A stretch of 64,000 bases of DNA, taken from NCBI RefSeq assembly GCF_037975245.1, contig NC_092564.1, forward strand, positions 5,200,484-5,264,483, given 5' to 3'. The translations under genes were made by a program, and so were the position numbers. Below the pieces are notes generated by a model. The model was given only the letters and a program-made list of their open reading frames with translations. It was not told the origin of the DNA and did no database searches. The stretch is from Apostichopus japonicus. Taxonomy: Eukaryota > Echinodermata > Holothuroidea > Aspidochirotida > Stichopodidae. Shown here one piece after another: positions 1 through 13,746 of the stretch; positions within the stretch are counted from its first letter, which is position 1; each line of letters begins with the position of its first letter.

Positions 1-1378
<1,378 letters not shown>

Positions 1379-1387
1379 CCCCCCTCC

Positions 1388-1771
1388 CAGTGGCGGAGCG
1401 TCCATACAGTCAGGGGGCGGACCCCCCCCCCCCCCTGACGGACTCAAATGGACTGCTGGCCCTTTTCAGCTCTTTACCACTTTCACTTATTCGCGATTAT
1501 TGACTTTTTTATTGCGCTCTCATCTACCTATTGACATTTGTCACATTTTGTTGGTGTAATTTGGCGATGACACCTATTTATTCTTCGTTTATCTGCAAAT
1601 TAGCCAGGCCCGGAAAGGGTCATTTCCGGCGATCTAGGGAGTATCTTTACTAAAAAAAAAAATCTGTACGCTTCGCGCCAAGCTTTGGTGGCGCTCCGCT
1701 TAGATAGTGTCGAAAGCGCCCCTACAGACCATTCTCACCCCTCCTGACCAATACCCCTAGCTCCGCCAGTG
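1388..1771 (+). mobile_element. hAT-like MITE, copy 1
   Basis: Non-autonomous DNA transposon with no coding capacity. The left end reads CAGTGGCGGAGC and the right end GCTCCGCCAGTG, an inverted match with one mismatch. The flanks CCCCTCC at 1381-1387 and 1772-1778 are identical and fit a 7-8 bp target duplication, as hAT elements make. The interior has a G-run then C-run hairpin near 1411-1437 and the same body as the copy at 4628-5029. Superfamily is inferred from terminus and duplication length only. Confidence 0.75.
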
Positions 1772-2469
1772 CCCCTCCCCACCCCTTCTCTGTCACCCCT
1801 CTCTCCACCCCTCCCTCCACCTATTTCTCTCTCTCCACCCCCCCCCCCCCACACTCTCTATCTCTCTCTCATAAAAAATTCTCCTCATAGTGAAGCAGTA
1901 TAATTTATTCCCTATACATAAATTGTTTTCTTACATGCTGGTTTCTAGAATATATTCTACAAGCAAAATCCCTTCTTTTGGAAGAAACCGAACCCTGGAA
2001 GGAATTCTCCTTTTACATTTTTTTAAATAAAAATTGTCTGAATGTTATTTTATATGAATAACAATGAGCAGCCTGCGTAACAATTTCAAGTATTAATTTT
2101 GTTTCTACATTTTATTCATTTCTCTAAAATTAAGTAAAACTCATTTGAAATATAAAGATATATTGGATCTTACATCTGACGGTGATAATCCCTGCAAATG
2201 GTAAAATCATTAACCAAACACAACAGCAGAATAAAACTTTAAAAACAATCCATTTCGTAGGATGAATATTATCTTGATTTAGGGATTAGAATTAATTACG
2301 TTGTTTCTTTTACTTGTTATCAGTATGTCTGAAATCATAAACATGTTGGAGAGCAACTCGTGGGGTGTTTGCTGTAGTCAGAGGGAAAATCCTCCGGTCA
2401 CGTTTCTGTCAACGTGCAGTAATGAAATCGGGTTAATACATTTGTGCACGGCTTTCACAACGTGATTTG
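1772..2469. other. Non-coding stretch, no gene seen
   Basis: Pyrimidine-rich to about 1870, including a 13-base C run at 1838-1850 and CT repeats. The rest is AT-rich unique-looking sequence with no long ORF or recognisable exon. Confidence 0.6.
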
Positions 2470-2753
2470 GGTGCTGTGTCAGTGTGGATAAAGGCGGTGG
2501 CATTTGAAGCAATTAGGCTTAGCAATCGGGAGGTTCCGGGTTCGATAACCGACCGGGTCATAGTAAGGTGGGTTTTCATCCAAGAGCAATCTACGGTTTT
2601 CCCATCTGAACTAACTTTCTACATAGAAAAGATTCCAAATTTGAATTAAAATGTTGAGTTGGAGGTCTACCGACGTGTGAGTTGTAATCCATAAGCCCTT
2701 GAGGGTTTCTCCCACATTTGTGGTCGCTTTAAGGTGTCCTAAAAATAACTGAT
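2470..2753 (+). mobile_element. tRNA-derived SINE with TTA tail
   Basis: A box-B-like GGTTCGATAACC at about 2539-2550 sits about 60 bases after a degenerate box-A-like stretch, as in a tRNA-derived pol III promoter. A unique body follows, ending in TAACTGATTG and then a long TTATTATT tail. The 60-codon ORF across the head is incidental. The exact left end is not defined. This family differs from the SINE at 16215. Confidence 0.6.
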
Positions 2754-2806
2754 TGTTATTATTATTATTATTATCATTATTATTGTTGTTGTTGTTATTA
2801 TTGTTG

Positions 2807-2882
<76 letters not shown>

Positions 2883-2932
2883 CATTATTATTGTTGTTAT
2901 TAATATTGTTGTTGTTATTATTATTATTATAT
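2754..2932. repeat. (TTA)n trinucleotide array
   Basis: Mostly TTA with TTG and TCA variants. It begins exactly at the 3' end of the preceding SINE, so it probably grew from that element's tail. It creates poly-Leu and poly-Ile ORFs on the two strands that are not genes. Confidence 0.9.
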
Positions 2933-3334
2933 GACTGTATATGATAACGCCAGGCGGAGCATGTGACAAGATAATAAAAATAATCTTAGTAAAGAAAACC
3001 CAGCTGTGTGATGGAAAAAACATGCTTTAGTTACCCAAATAGTTATAACTTCATGTTTCCTAACTTATTCATGAAAAATGGCATTTCAAGTTCAAATTTG
3101 TTCAGAAATACAGAAACTTCGTTAGTCACTATACTTGTTTTCTTGACAACTGAAGTTATTTTTATCTCTCTTTTAGCTGTAGAACTATAACTGTTTCGTT
3201 TTATTTTGCTTTTGTTTTCGCTTTGGTTTTGTTTTTGGCAAGAAAAACGATGAACTTAAGTTTAAGCCCTCTATTAAAATCAAACAAGAACACAATATCT
3301 ACTAAGCGGTTTTGAACGCGATAATTGTGGAGCA

Positions 3335-3337
<3 letters not shown>

Positions 3338-3398
<61 letters not shown>
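3338..3398. repeat. (TA)n array
   Basis: About 60 bases of pure TA, ending in CACATATACA. Confidence 0.95.
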
Positions 3399-3408
<10 letters not shown>

Positions 3409-3886
3409 TTTATAGCCTATATATCATTTATATCAGAAAACATTTGGAACACAGGTGTGAATGTAAACTTAAAAGCGTTGGGCTTGCATTACATTTATCT
3501 TCCCTGTCTCTCATTAATTGCTCATTGTTTATCATTTATAATAAACAACACGATGCAATGAATATAGGTAAATCATGTTTTTATATTTTAGAAACAGTCT
3601 ATAAAAGTTTAATCGTTGCGTCGGTAATCGTTCTTTCAATCCTTCGTTTCCACTTCTTGACACAAGTTTGTAAATATCGATTAGTCATATGCCTAATTCA
3701 TAACTCCGTATAACATTCACATATCAATAGCAAGGACAAATGGTTTTTCGCTTATATAGATAGACATACGGGAAAGAGTTATCAATATAACAAACCAGTT
3801 TCCATCGGAGCAATCATTTTCAGTAACGATGGTAACGGATAAACTGATACTTCGCACAATAAACTAAGCTCACTTACTCACTAGAC

Positions 3887-3890
<4 letters not shown>
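3399..3890. other. Non-coding stretch, no gene seen
   Basis: AT-rich sequence between two TA arrays. The ORFs over it have no recognisable domain and no splice-border support. Confidence 0.5.

Positions 3891-3962
<72 letters not shown>
3891..3962. repeat. (TA)n array
   Basis: About 70 bases of pure TA, second of two TA arrays within 0.6 kb. Confidence 0.95.
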
Positions 3963-3963
<1 letters not shown>

Positions 3964-4627
3964 CGTTGTTAGGTTAGAAATAAAAATCATGATGCTGATA
4001 ACAAATTATATATCAAATTTCGACGAGAATAATACAGCTTAGAGGGAAAATACAGCTCGTTTAATATCCAATTCCAGAGGAACCGAACAGTTCAAATCTG
4101 CCGAACAATTAAAATCTGCTTGCAGGTGATTGTGGAGCCTATGAAACAGGTCAAAGAATGTTTCAATGTCAGATAGAATTTGTAATAGCTCGTGTTTTTA
4201 CGTTTTGCATAAGTTCATCTTTAATTGACCCCTACAACCGTTACATTCAGTTACCTAATTGCCCTTCATGGATACCATTGTCTATTGTTAAATCTTTTCC
4301 TAGAGGTTCTACCGCTGTGGTCAAGAGATCATTGCGGACGACTATAGTCGATTCATATAATGAACTTCCAACAAATATTCATGAACACAATAGGACACAT
4401 GCCTTCATAACCTCTAACCAGTCTTGCTATTTCACATTCACCCATTCTGCAAATACTGAGTAAGGCGAAGACACACGTCTCAAAAGTTACTGCAATTCCA
4501 TTGTTTTAAAAAACAAAAATGATATTTTAATATCCCTAATATAGCAGAACTTCCCAAGAGCTTACTACAGTCAACTCCTTACGGGGCACCGGTATGACTA
4601 TTGGTATATAGTAACTATAGTAAGGAC
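3963..4627. other. Non-coding stretch with one unrecognised 101-codon ORF
   Basis: An ATG-started ORF at 4158-4463 encodes 101 residues. Nothing in it matches a family I know. The residues around VVKRSLRTTIVDSYNELP faintly resemble the C-terminal tails of decayed retroelement ORFs, which is too weak to call. Confidence 0.3.
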
Positions 4628-5029
4628 CAATGGCGGAGCGTCCATACAGTCCGAGGGGCGAATGCCCCCACCCCCCCCCCCCTGACGGACTCAAATGGAC
4701 TGCTGGCGCCCATTTCAGCTTTTTACCACTTTTTACTTATTCGTGATTATTGACTTTTTATTGCGCTCTTAAATATACCTATTGACATTGTCACATATTG
4801 TTAGCGTAATTTTCTGACAAAATAGCGATGACACCTATTTATTCTTCGTTTAGCTGCAAATTAGCAAGGCCCGGAAAGGGTCATTTCCGGCGATCTAGGG
4901 ATTATCTTTACTCAAAAAATTTCTGTACGCTCCGCGCCAACCTGTGGTGGCGCTCCGCTTAGATAGTGTCGAAAGCACCCCTACAAACCATTCTCGCCCC
5001 CCTGACCAATACCCCTAGCTCCGCCACTG
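4628..5029 (+). mobile_element. hAT-like MITE, copy 2
   Basis: Same family and orientation as 1388-1771, sharing long stretches such as GACGGACTCAAATGGACTGC and the right-hand CTGACCAATACCCCTAGCTC. Left end CAATGGCGGAGC, right end GCTCCGCCACTG. Flanking octamers GTAAGGAC (4620-4627) and CTAGGGAC (5030-5037) match at six of eight bases, a decayed 8-bp target duplication. No ORF. Confidence 0.8.
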
Positions 5030-5903
5030 CTAGGGACGGCATTCCCCTCATTCAACCCACTAAACAATTAATCCACTAACATATGGTTCCATTCACGTTG
5101 GCAAAAAAAAGAACAGTTTTTATGCTACATTAATATACTTGTTAACATATTTCATATAACCATTATTTTTTCCCCAATTCTGTTATTAAGACAGCATCAA
5201 TACATATAATCTATATACATAGAGCGACGTGTCACGACGTATACATTACAGATGATAGTTCGGCGTGAGCAGGTGGCATGCCTAGTCCGTACAAAACAGT
5301 TCAGGTATATTATTAAACGGCAGTTGATACTTCGAGTTGCGAGCGACTACCAGCCTCTTTTCACGAACTTCTTTTTGTTCATGGATGAGACACTTTCTTC
5401 AGGATCATTTTGGAAAGAAAACGACTGTTTCAACAACAACAAAAACGAGAACTTTATCTACTCTACAACGATGTGTGTTTGATTCGACGTTAATTTTTTC
5501 TTGATTGCTTAACTAAATAGTGAAACATGTTTGAAAGAGTAGCATTTTATTTTGATCAAGTGACCGTATCGTGTCAAAACACCGTCAGCAGCACCTGAAA
5601 GTGCAATCTTTTATGTACTCGGTAAAACATTTCTAGGTAAAGAGATTTGATTTAATAAGCTGTTACAGTTTGTCTAGACATTGACTTTTCAAGAAGAAAA
5701 AGAAGATGAGATATTCAGGAAACATAGTAAGGATATTCACCCTTCAATAAATTGCTCATCAATTCTCAGATTATGTTCTTAACAAAATCGAGACTCCCGA
5801 ACAATGGTGACTGTACGGAGTAATGCCTTTTTTTTCACATCGCTGTCTTTTACTACTGAACGCCTGGATCTTTCACTGATTTCTTGAATTGGAATTGATA
5901 AAT
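5030..5903. other. Upstream region of the GPCR gene
   Basis: No convincing coding exon. An ATG-started ORF at 5252-5482 has no recognisable motif. The 5' UTR of the GPCR must lie here at least in part, but no TATA box or initiator stands out. A TGA at 5877-5879 is in frame with the GPCR and closes its reading frame upstream. Confidence 0.5.
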
Positions 5904-6345
5904 ATGGATGATAACGTCTTCCACAACAGTTGTGGTAACACTGCTGCAGAAAACGGCGAAGAAGGAACAGCGAATATCCCTTTAGCTGCAGTAATGACGT
6001 TGATGTTTCTACTGGCATTCACCAGTAATGTCCTCTTAATGTTTATCATCTTAAAAAATCCAAAACTTCGGACAGTGCCGAATAAGTTAGTATTGAACTT
6101 ATCTGTCTGCGGATTATTTACAGTGCTTGTGAATGGTCCTTTCATTATTAGTACCTTGATCAAGGGTGACTGGATATTCGGCTGTAGTCTCTGCTATCTG
6201 AATGGCTTCACCACAACTGTTTATGGGTTCGCTGCCATCATAACCTTAGCTACCATATCCGTCAGTAGATATCAATTGGTGAGACTACCGAACCAGCGGA
6301 AGCAGGTTTGGATCACAGCTGAGAGATTGCCATACGTTATCACAG
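5904..6345 (+). CDS. Rhodopsin-class GPCR, exon 1 of 3 (N-terminus to start of TM4)
   Basis: Seven-helix G-protein-coupled receptor of the plasma membrane; the full product is 651 residues from 5904-6345, 8751-9015 and 13747-14995. This exon gives residues 1-147 and the first base of codon 148. The start is the first ATG after an in-frame TGA at 5877, with A at -3 and G at +4. TM1 is about 26-50 with N42, TM2 about 60-84, TM3 about 98-123. C97 should form the extracellular disulphide with C176. Two landmarks are changed: position 2.50 is G70 instead of Asp, and the DRY motif is S121-R122-Y123. The exon ends ATCACAG with donor GTAATT at 6346. TM6-TM7 look melatonin-receptor-like, but the ligand and subfamily are unknown. 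It is not an opsin, because the retinal Lys position holds Phe601. Confidence 0.9.
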
Positions 6346-6439
6346 GTAATTTTCGATAAGTTACAAACATTTTTTTAATTTGTCAATATACCTTACCATG
6401 TACAAAGCCCATCTGCATAATAGCAGCACTAGAAACACC

Positions 6440-6720
6440 ACAATGACAAGTAAAGCAACTACCACCGAGCACTGGTACAAAACAATGGCACCACACTAGC
6501 ACGAGCACTAGCGCCCAGCACCAACACTAGAAAGCACACCACCCATCACCATTACTAACTACCAGCGCTGGCCCATAGCAGCACCCGGTAACGCAGCACT
6601 AGCGCCCAACATCAGCTCTAGCACCCATCACCAACTACCAGCACTAGCACCAACACTAGTACAAGCAGCACGCCCTAGCACCCAACATTAACACACAACC
6701 CCACCAAAGCCCTTGCACCA
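6440..6720. repeat. Degenerate CA-rich minisatellite in intron 1
   Basis: Words such as AGCACTAGC, CCCAACA, CCATCACCA and CAGCACTAG recur at irregular spacing over about 280 bases, giving a strand with almost no T-rich segments. It reads as a strongly decayed tandem repeat of roughly 20-40 bp units. The unit cannot be fixed by eye. Confidence 0.55.
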
Positions 6721-7260
6721 TGACCACAGTCACCCCAGTCATCAGCACCAGTTCTCAACCCCAGTAGAAGTGACAATAACACTTACCATCACATATGGCT
6801 ATATCTTAATTGACCTTTACCACCTGATCACCTGACCATCACATGACTACCCAGGGCCTTATTACAGAATACCAGAAGACCACTGAAATCATTCCATGGT
6901 GTTCATACCCATTGTCATTACATTGATAACATTCATTGCTGGTGCCAGTACCATGCATAGTCACAACCCATTATTTTCCTTGATCATTAATTATTAACTA
7001 AGCAGTTTCCTTATTGACCTTCGAATCATCCTACAAACATAACCCTTATGACCTCTTATATACCACCAATTATTACCTTACTTTCACATAAGCAAGGTAG
7101 CATACGCATATTAAATACCCCCATTGACTTACAAACTAATTTATAAAAGTAATGTGGTCTCTAAATCTAGATAGAAGTTCTCACTAGCTATAGGCTACCC
7201 ATCACTGGATAGCGGCAAGTTGGCCATTCATGACACCATCAATTTTCCGTATCATGACCT

Positions 7261-7261
<1 letters not shown>

Positions 7262-7291
<30 letters not shown>
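7262..7291. repeat. T30 homopolymer
   Basis: Thirty consecutive T within GPCR intron 1. It could be the reverse-strand poly(A) of an old retroposed sequence, but no element is recognisable beside it. Confidence 0.9.
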
Positions 7292-7294
<3 letters not shown>

Positions 7295-7600
7295 ATCAGA
7301 GCCTGAAATTTTCGTCACTTCTAAACAAACCTCTTTACGCAATAATAAGAAAATTCGTACGCTGCTCCTGTTTGGCCTAAAGTAGTCTACAATTGCCTCA
7401 ATTTGATCCAATTTTTGCACCTCATGTACTTCGTTTCATACTCGTCAACATCCAAGCCGCAAAAATACCCAGATCCACATTGATAACATTTCAAAAAAGA
7501 TGTTCTCCTGTATGCTGCTTATTGGCACATTTCCTGCGGATTGATATTAGACTCTAATAGGAATATGTCACCCCAAGTGATGCATAAAACTTCAGTATAA

Positions 7601-7630
7601 CCAGGGAGTTGTCATGGAACAACACCCTGG
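7601..7630. repeat. 30-bp hairpin, copy 1
   Basis: CCAGGGAGTTGT and ACAACACCCTGG are near-perfect inverted arms around CATGGA. Almost the same 30 bases recur at 8548-8577. Confidence 0.8.
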
Positions 7631-8102
7631 TATTGGTATAACCTACATGTAACAGTGAGATCAATGACACATGTTTGCAAAAAAAAGTTATCAAACCACA
7701 TTTAACTATATATGTATATATGTAACATGTATAGACTGATATGTAACAACCGTAACAAACAGTTGGCCCCCGGCAGAGATTAGCAGATAAAAGGGATTTA
7801 TGATATGTACAAATAGGTAATCTCTTAAATTCACTATTTCATATATAGTAAAGAGAAACACTACAGCAATCTTTGCTCTCTAATCAGGTAGTGGAGCCTG
7901 ACAGATGTAAATATATCGTAATGTGTATAACATAATTGATGTCTTATACTTTGACAGTCTGCATATCTCTTTCGAGATCCTGCTTTAGGATAAAGTGATG
8001 ATTTCGACTTGGTTAGCATTCATGATTGATCTCTAGAGTAATACAACATACGTCATTAAAACAGGACTAACAATGACAATCAGTATTCCTGGTTGCTTAT
8101 AG

Positions 8103-8186
8103 GGTGTCCGCATTTCAACTGGGGAGGAAAGGCTGTCCGCATTTCAACCGGGAGGCCAGGGTGTCCTCATTTCAACCGGGAGGCCT
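8103..8186. repeat. Three tandem 28-bp units
   Basis: Units start at 8103, 8131 and 8159. Each holds GTCC(G/T)CATTTCAAC followed by a G-rich end, and the second and third share CATTTCAACCGGGAGGCC. The block ends three bases before the TA palindrome. Confidence 0.9.
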
Positions 8187-8188
8187 GA

Positions 8189-8453
<265 letters not shown>

Positions 8454-8547
8454 CCTATATAAATATATGTATAATGTGGTTGGTTTGAGTCTATCTTGGC
8501 GCAGAGTGCTCTATGTCCGATGTATGTATGTATCTGTGTGTGTATGT

Positions 8548-8577
8548 CCAGGGAGTTGTTATGGAACAACTCCCTGG
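8548..8577. repeat. 30-bp hairpin, copy 2
   Basis: CCAGGGAGTTGTT and AACAACTCCCTGG form perfect 13-bp arms around ATGG. Same element as 7601-7630, 947 bases downstream in the same intron. Confidence 0.9.
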
Positions 8578-8750
8578 TATGTCGCACCTTCATAAACTGT
8601 TAATAAATTTTCCGACATGCGATCAACTTTTTGCATTGCGCCTCACTTCTTGCGGACCGTTGATCTATAAATGAGCGAAAACATACTTCAACTCAATATC
8701 CAATCCGAAATATAATTTAACTCTGTTAAATTCTCTCTCTTCTCTAACAG

Positions 8751-9015
8751 GGACTTGGCTATTTTCGTGTCTTCTCGCCGCACCTCCATTGTTCGGATGG
8801 TCCCAATATGAGTATGTCTCCAGCAGAGCCATATGTACCTTGAAGTGGTCCACTGACCCTTACTACACTTTCTTCATCTTCCTGTTCGGAGTGACACTTC
8901 CCTTCCTTGTTATTGTTTTTTCTTACTTCAAAATCTTCCTCACTGTCCGGACCAGCTTCCGAAACTTAAAATCTCACCAGAGCGGCCATCTTAGAACTGT
9001 AAAATCCAATAAGAT
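8751..9015 (+). CDS. Rhodopsin-class GPCR, exon 2 of 3 (TM4-TM5)
   Basis: Completes codon 148 and runs to the first two bases of codon 236. It supplies TM4 with the conserved W150 and the PPLFGW segment, the second extracellular loop with C176, and TM5 (about 187-210) with P198 and Y206. The start of the third intracellular loop follows (RTSFRNLKSHQ). Acceptor CTAACAG at 8750 after a CT-rich tract, donor GTAAGT at 9016. Both phases match the neighbouring exons. Splitting TM4 with an intron differs from vertebrate melatonin receptors, whose coding intron lies in the first intracellular loop. Confidence 0.92.
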
Positions 9016-12000
9016 GTAAGTATTTTTTATTATTATTTTTTTTGTATTATTATTATTATTATTATTTTTATAATTGTTGTGTCCCTGAGACTTAAATCAA
9101 CAAATTGAATAGTTGAAAGTAACCGAGTACATAAACATGATTATAATTTTGATCCATCTCTTATTTTCTTCTTTAACTTTCTTGTATCGTAAATTCAATA
9201 ATTGGGGCGCCTAAATATTTATAAAAACAAATATATGATCGCTAGTTACCTTATTCAATTTTTGTCACCGAGAAATTTGTTTAGATGAATGAAATATTAG
9301 CTTTAATCCGTTGTTCATACAATTCTGCTATACACCCGCTTCCCCTCCAACTCTATCCCCCCATCCACCCCCTCCCTTCCCTACCACCATGCTCCATATT
9401 ATCTCTTTTCCTGTCGCAGATCTCATATATCCTTCTTATATCATTCTACATGCGGCTGCTTGCGATATAAATACATACGACATTATCCAGCATCCATTAA
9501 CGTTATATGCAATCAACACAGCCTATCTGTCAGTCGGTTGTAATATATGTATATTCGTTAGTCTCAAAATATTCCCTTTTTTTCAAAAGCAAGATATCAA
9601 CAAGTCAAAACCATAAAATAAAACCCTTTAGGCAGATGTAACCATAAGGATGTCGAACATATTTGTTATTTAATAAAACTGTACTGAGATCCACCAAAGA
9701 TAGTGATTTCTTAAGATAATACTTGCAAGAAAAACTGAAAAAGATAAAGGATATGGATTTTATTTGTATAACTTAATATTCCTAGTACCGTATATATATT
9801 TTTTTAATTGGAAATTCTCGAGTGTGCTTTAAAACTTCATGCCAAGGATCAACAACCAAAACCCAGTCCCAGTAGTGTATTGAAACTAAACCAAAGTTGA
9901 TAGTTATCGATGACTAGCGGGAGGTTACTTGAGAGTATTCCGTCTGTTTCTTCATCAGTCTAAATCACCCTAACTTAGCATTTTGCTTCTTAATCATTAT
10001 CAATGGTTACAAAAAATGTTAGTTTGCGTGAGAATAGACAGTTTGTTATAGTTTCATAGCGTGATACCTTTAGAGATCGGGTGGGGGGGGGGGGTAGGGT
10101 GGATGACGAAAGTGGTTTGATTAAATCAGGGGAAAAAATCAGCAGACATTCTTTGAAACCGTATAAGAAGCTCAGATAACATCATGCTAGTCATCATCGT
10201 GCATGAAAATATATTTAAAAGCTTTCTTGTTTACCTTGAAATTTCAAGATTATGTCACCTTGCGAGCGGAAATTTAGAAGGGAAAATACCTGCGAAACTG
10301 TAAACAGAATAGACTCTCAGTACACATGTGAGGTACAAATTACTAAACCAGATTGCTAAAAACATGTCCCACATCATGTGACTAATTTAATTCTTGACGA
10401 AATATCTTAACTCATTAATGAATTAATTATTATAACCGACGTACTGTCAACTGGTCAAGACAAACAGTCGCATTGAGAGCAATTTATTCTCCCAAGCTGG
10501 TCCCATTTTTTAAGTCTTCCAAAACAAATTCGTAAATATTACGGAAATTATTATTATAATCCCATGATTTCCGAGCCCCCAAATTAACACAGGGCCATAG
10601 CTTTCTAACCCTGGATCCAAATAACTACGGTATGTAGCAGGTTATGCTGTGTTCGAATTGGCAACACATACAAGTCATTATGCCACATATATGGCTGGCC
10701 GATTGTGCATTAAATACAAACAAGTTTGTGTTGTTTTAGTCAATAATCGAACTGCATGGGCCTAACAAACGGCAGGATTTGCTATAAATGGTTCAGATTT
10801 GGAGGACACGATAGAATAAATCTATACTGTAGGAAATCATTGGTGACTTTCTTATCTCGCAAATTAAACGTCTTCATTTTGTATTAACCGATCGCTTTCT
10901 TGCAAACATCTAATATCACAAGCCTAACCACTAAGTAAGATCAATAACAGCATAGCCTGAGTTTGTTCTTATTATTCAGTTTGTCAGAAATCCACTTATA
11001 TAGTTTACAACAAAGTGATAAATGTCAGCTATTAGAAGTCATAATCACCCTATCAGTTCCTACCATTTTAACTCAACTTAACGTTAAAACAAACCAAAAT
11101 ACGTACCGTTAGCAACACGAATGTAAATAGATGCTGAAAATAAATTAGAAGATTTACGATAAATTACTGATAAAGTTGTCATTAATAAAATACGGCAAAA
11201 ATGGCAAGAGAAAAAGTCCCGACAAAACGGTGGATTTAAGTCACATCGGGCGTCCAAAGTCTATACCAGCTGAAGTGATAGGTTATTCCATTAGAAAAAC
11301 AGAACGTGACCATTATTCCCGTGAATAGTTATATTTATGTTATATTACTTTTATTCAATTAAGTATGTAGCAATGTTGCGAGAGAGAAAATTAATACAAA
11401 CGTTTATTTGTATATGGACTGTTGGTCCATGTGTGTTCCAACTGTTTGATTCTGATCTGGTATTAACAGTCATCTGTGCAAGCTTAAAAATAGTTTATAT
11501 TCCAATTGTGCTTTAAAAAATCTTACAAACAATATTTTGTGTCAAAAGTGAGCAGAAAACTTTCTTTCCACAGCTGCGTCATAATTATGTTGCATTTGTC
11601 CAGCAAAATACTACCAGGAAGGATTTGAATAGACATAAACCTATATGGTTAAAATCATGACAAAATGTAACAGTCGATTAAATTTGTGGGACACAAAATT
11701 TGCTACATCAGATATAGCGGTTAATAACTCGCAAATTAATAAAGAGCAGTCAAGAGGTTGTAAACAATACAGAGATCTCTCAGTTTGATTTAAAAGAGTC
11801 CAATTTAAGCCAATTACATCATACTTGGATGGGATGATGCAAAATTATAATCCAACATGAAATTATTGGATAATCGGAGAATCCATGAACTGGTAGACGT
11901 TTGGAAATTGAGTAAAATTTTAAAAAATAAAAAAATTTAACTAACCGCAATCTATTCCATTGTTCACGTTAGCATGTCGCATGTCTATAAATCTTTATAG

Positions 12001-13746
12001 GCTATCTATGAAACACATGTCAACAAACCAGTGAAAACATATATTCTACAGAATCGACCGATAATGGGAACTTTCTGGAAGCTACATAAAACATCGATTA
12101 GTGGGTAAATATAGTGTGTAGCGATATAGTCTAGCCTCAATGCTTGTGACACTTAAAGTAGACACAAAGCCAACCTTAATGTTTAACATATATATATGAC
12201 AACGATCTTTGTCAAGAACAGCTCCCCAATGAGTTAGGGATATCCTGCTCCGCTTAGGAGATATCCTATCATTTAAAAGTCTTGTGTGAGAGCTATCATG
12301 TTGTAAATATGTGATGTAATAGTGTTTCCCAGGGGTAAATGGCAACAGTGACGTAGTTGAATCTATTGTCTTCGTTACATGTAAGAGCTTCAATATTTTA
12401 GTTTCAGCATTTACAAAACCCAACTCCCATTACAGGAAACAAGCATTGTAATAAATCAAGAAAAACATAATCAACATGAAGCCCATGTATATATTGCTTG
12501 ATGATATCATATTTAGATTTGGTTAAGTCTTCTGTCGTGTGCGTAAAGGGACATTAATAACCTGTGATATCTTACCGATGGAGTCAGATTTCTTAGCTAC
12601 TTACAGAATTTATTCCTGAAGATTATATCTATGAAACCTAGGGCATTGGTCATGGTAGGAGATTGTATCTCCTCTAACAAATAGAATAACCACATCCCCT
12701 GTGTGTGTATTGGTGCAAATGGATAGATGATTGCGGGACGTTGACACGAGTTAGTTCACTGTTCCAAGTACACGTGTGTCGTACACATATAAATTAAACT
12801 TTACGCAGGCACGTGTTGTATACCGTGACGAGCAGTATAGTGCATGAAGTGGCGCCTCATCTGCCTTAACTGTTATGCTAATCTTTGCAGAATAAGTCAA
12901 CAACTTAAATTATTCTAATAAGCCTTAGGAAATCGGTTAAAATTTGGAAAACATACTGAACGCAAAAACATCGTTTTCAGTCAAAAAACAAATCCATAAA
13001 TGTGCAACGGTAAAAGCGTCCGGGAAGGTTTTTGTTTAATCTTGTAACCGAACAGTTGCAATAAAACGAAATAGTATTTACTCTGCAAGTTTACGCTATA
13101 TACTTAAAATACCTTTTTTTAGATGATGAGTAGATCCCCCCCCCCCCCCCACGATTTTTGTCAATTCTAATCAGCTCACAATATTAAACGCGGCCAGTGA
13201 GGGGTACATGTAATTTGGAAATCAATTTCCTCGGAGTAATACTTGTATACTTTGCTATAATTAATTTTGATTATGTGGTGAAACGGTACGACCAAGTTTG
13301 AATCACCAAAGATAAGAAGCTACAATCGTTAAAGAACTGATTGCGAGGCAAGGTAATCGGTATTTAGCCGGTTATTTAAAAATCGGTGTGCGGCTTTACG
13401 GTATACCGGATCTGCGTACTATAGATAGACAATGTATGCGACTGATATAAAAGCCTATGAACATATCACTAGGTTATATAATCATGAATTACCGGTTGAA
13501 ATCCGTCACATATAGAAATATCAAGACAGAGAAGAAACAGTATAAGAGGACAATATTTATGTTTGCGTATGTAGGATTTAACGTTGCGATTTTACGGTGT
13601 GAGGCATTTCAAATGTAATTTCTTTTATCCGAGATATTATGACCTCCGTCGACGTAACACTTTATATCTCTCTACCTTCCTCTATATACTCCACAGACAT
13701 TATATTTTAACAAACCTTTCTATATTTTCTTTTCTCGTTGTTATAG
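9016..13746 (+). other. GPCR intron 2
   Basis: 4,731 bp phase-2 intron, donor GTAAGT, acceptor GTTGTTATAG after a TTTTCTTTTCTC tract. Short TTATT runs lie near 9027-9075, a G12 run at 10083-10094 and a C15 run at 13136-13150. The rest looks like unique AT-rich DNA with no recognised exon or transposon. Confidence 0.85.

Noticed and set aside
5889-5903. Earlier GPCR start at 5889
   Set aside because: The codon there is TTG. The first true ATG in the frame is 5904, with good context.
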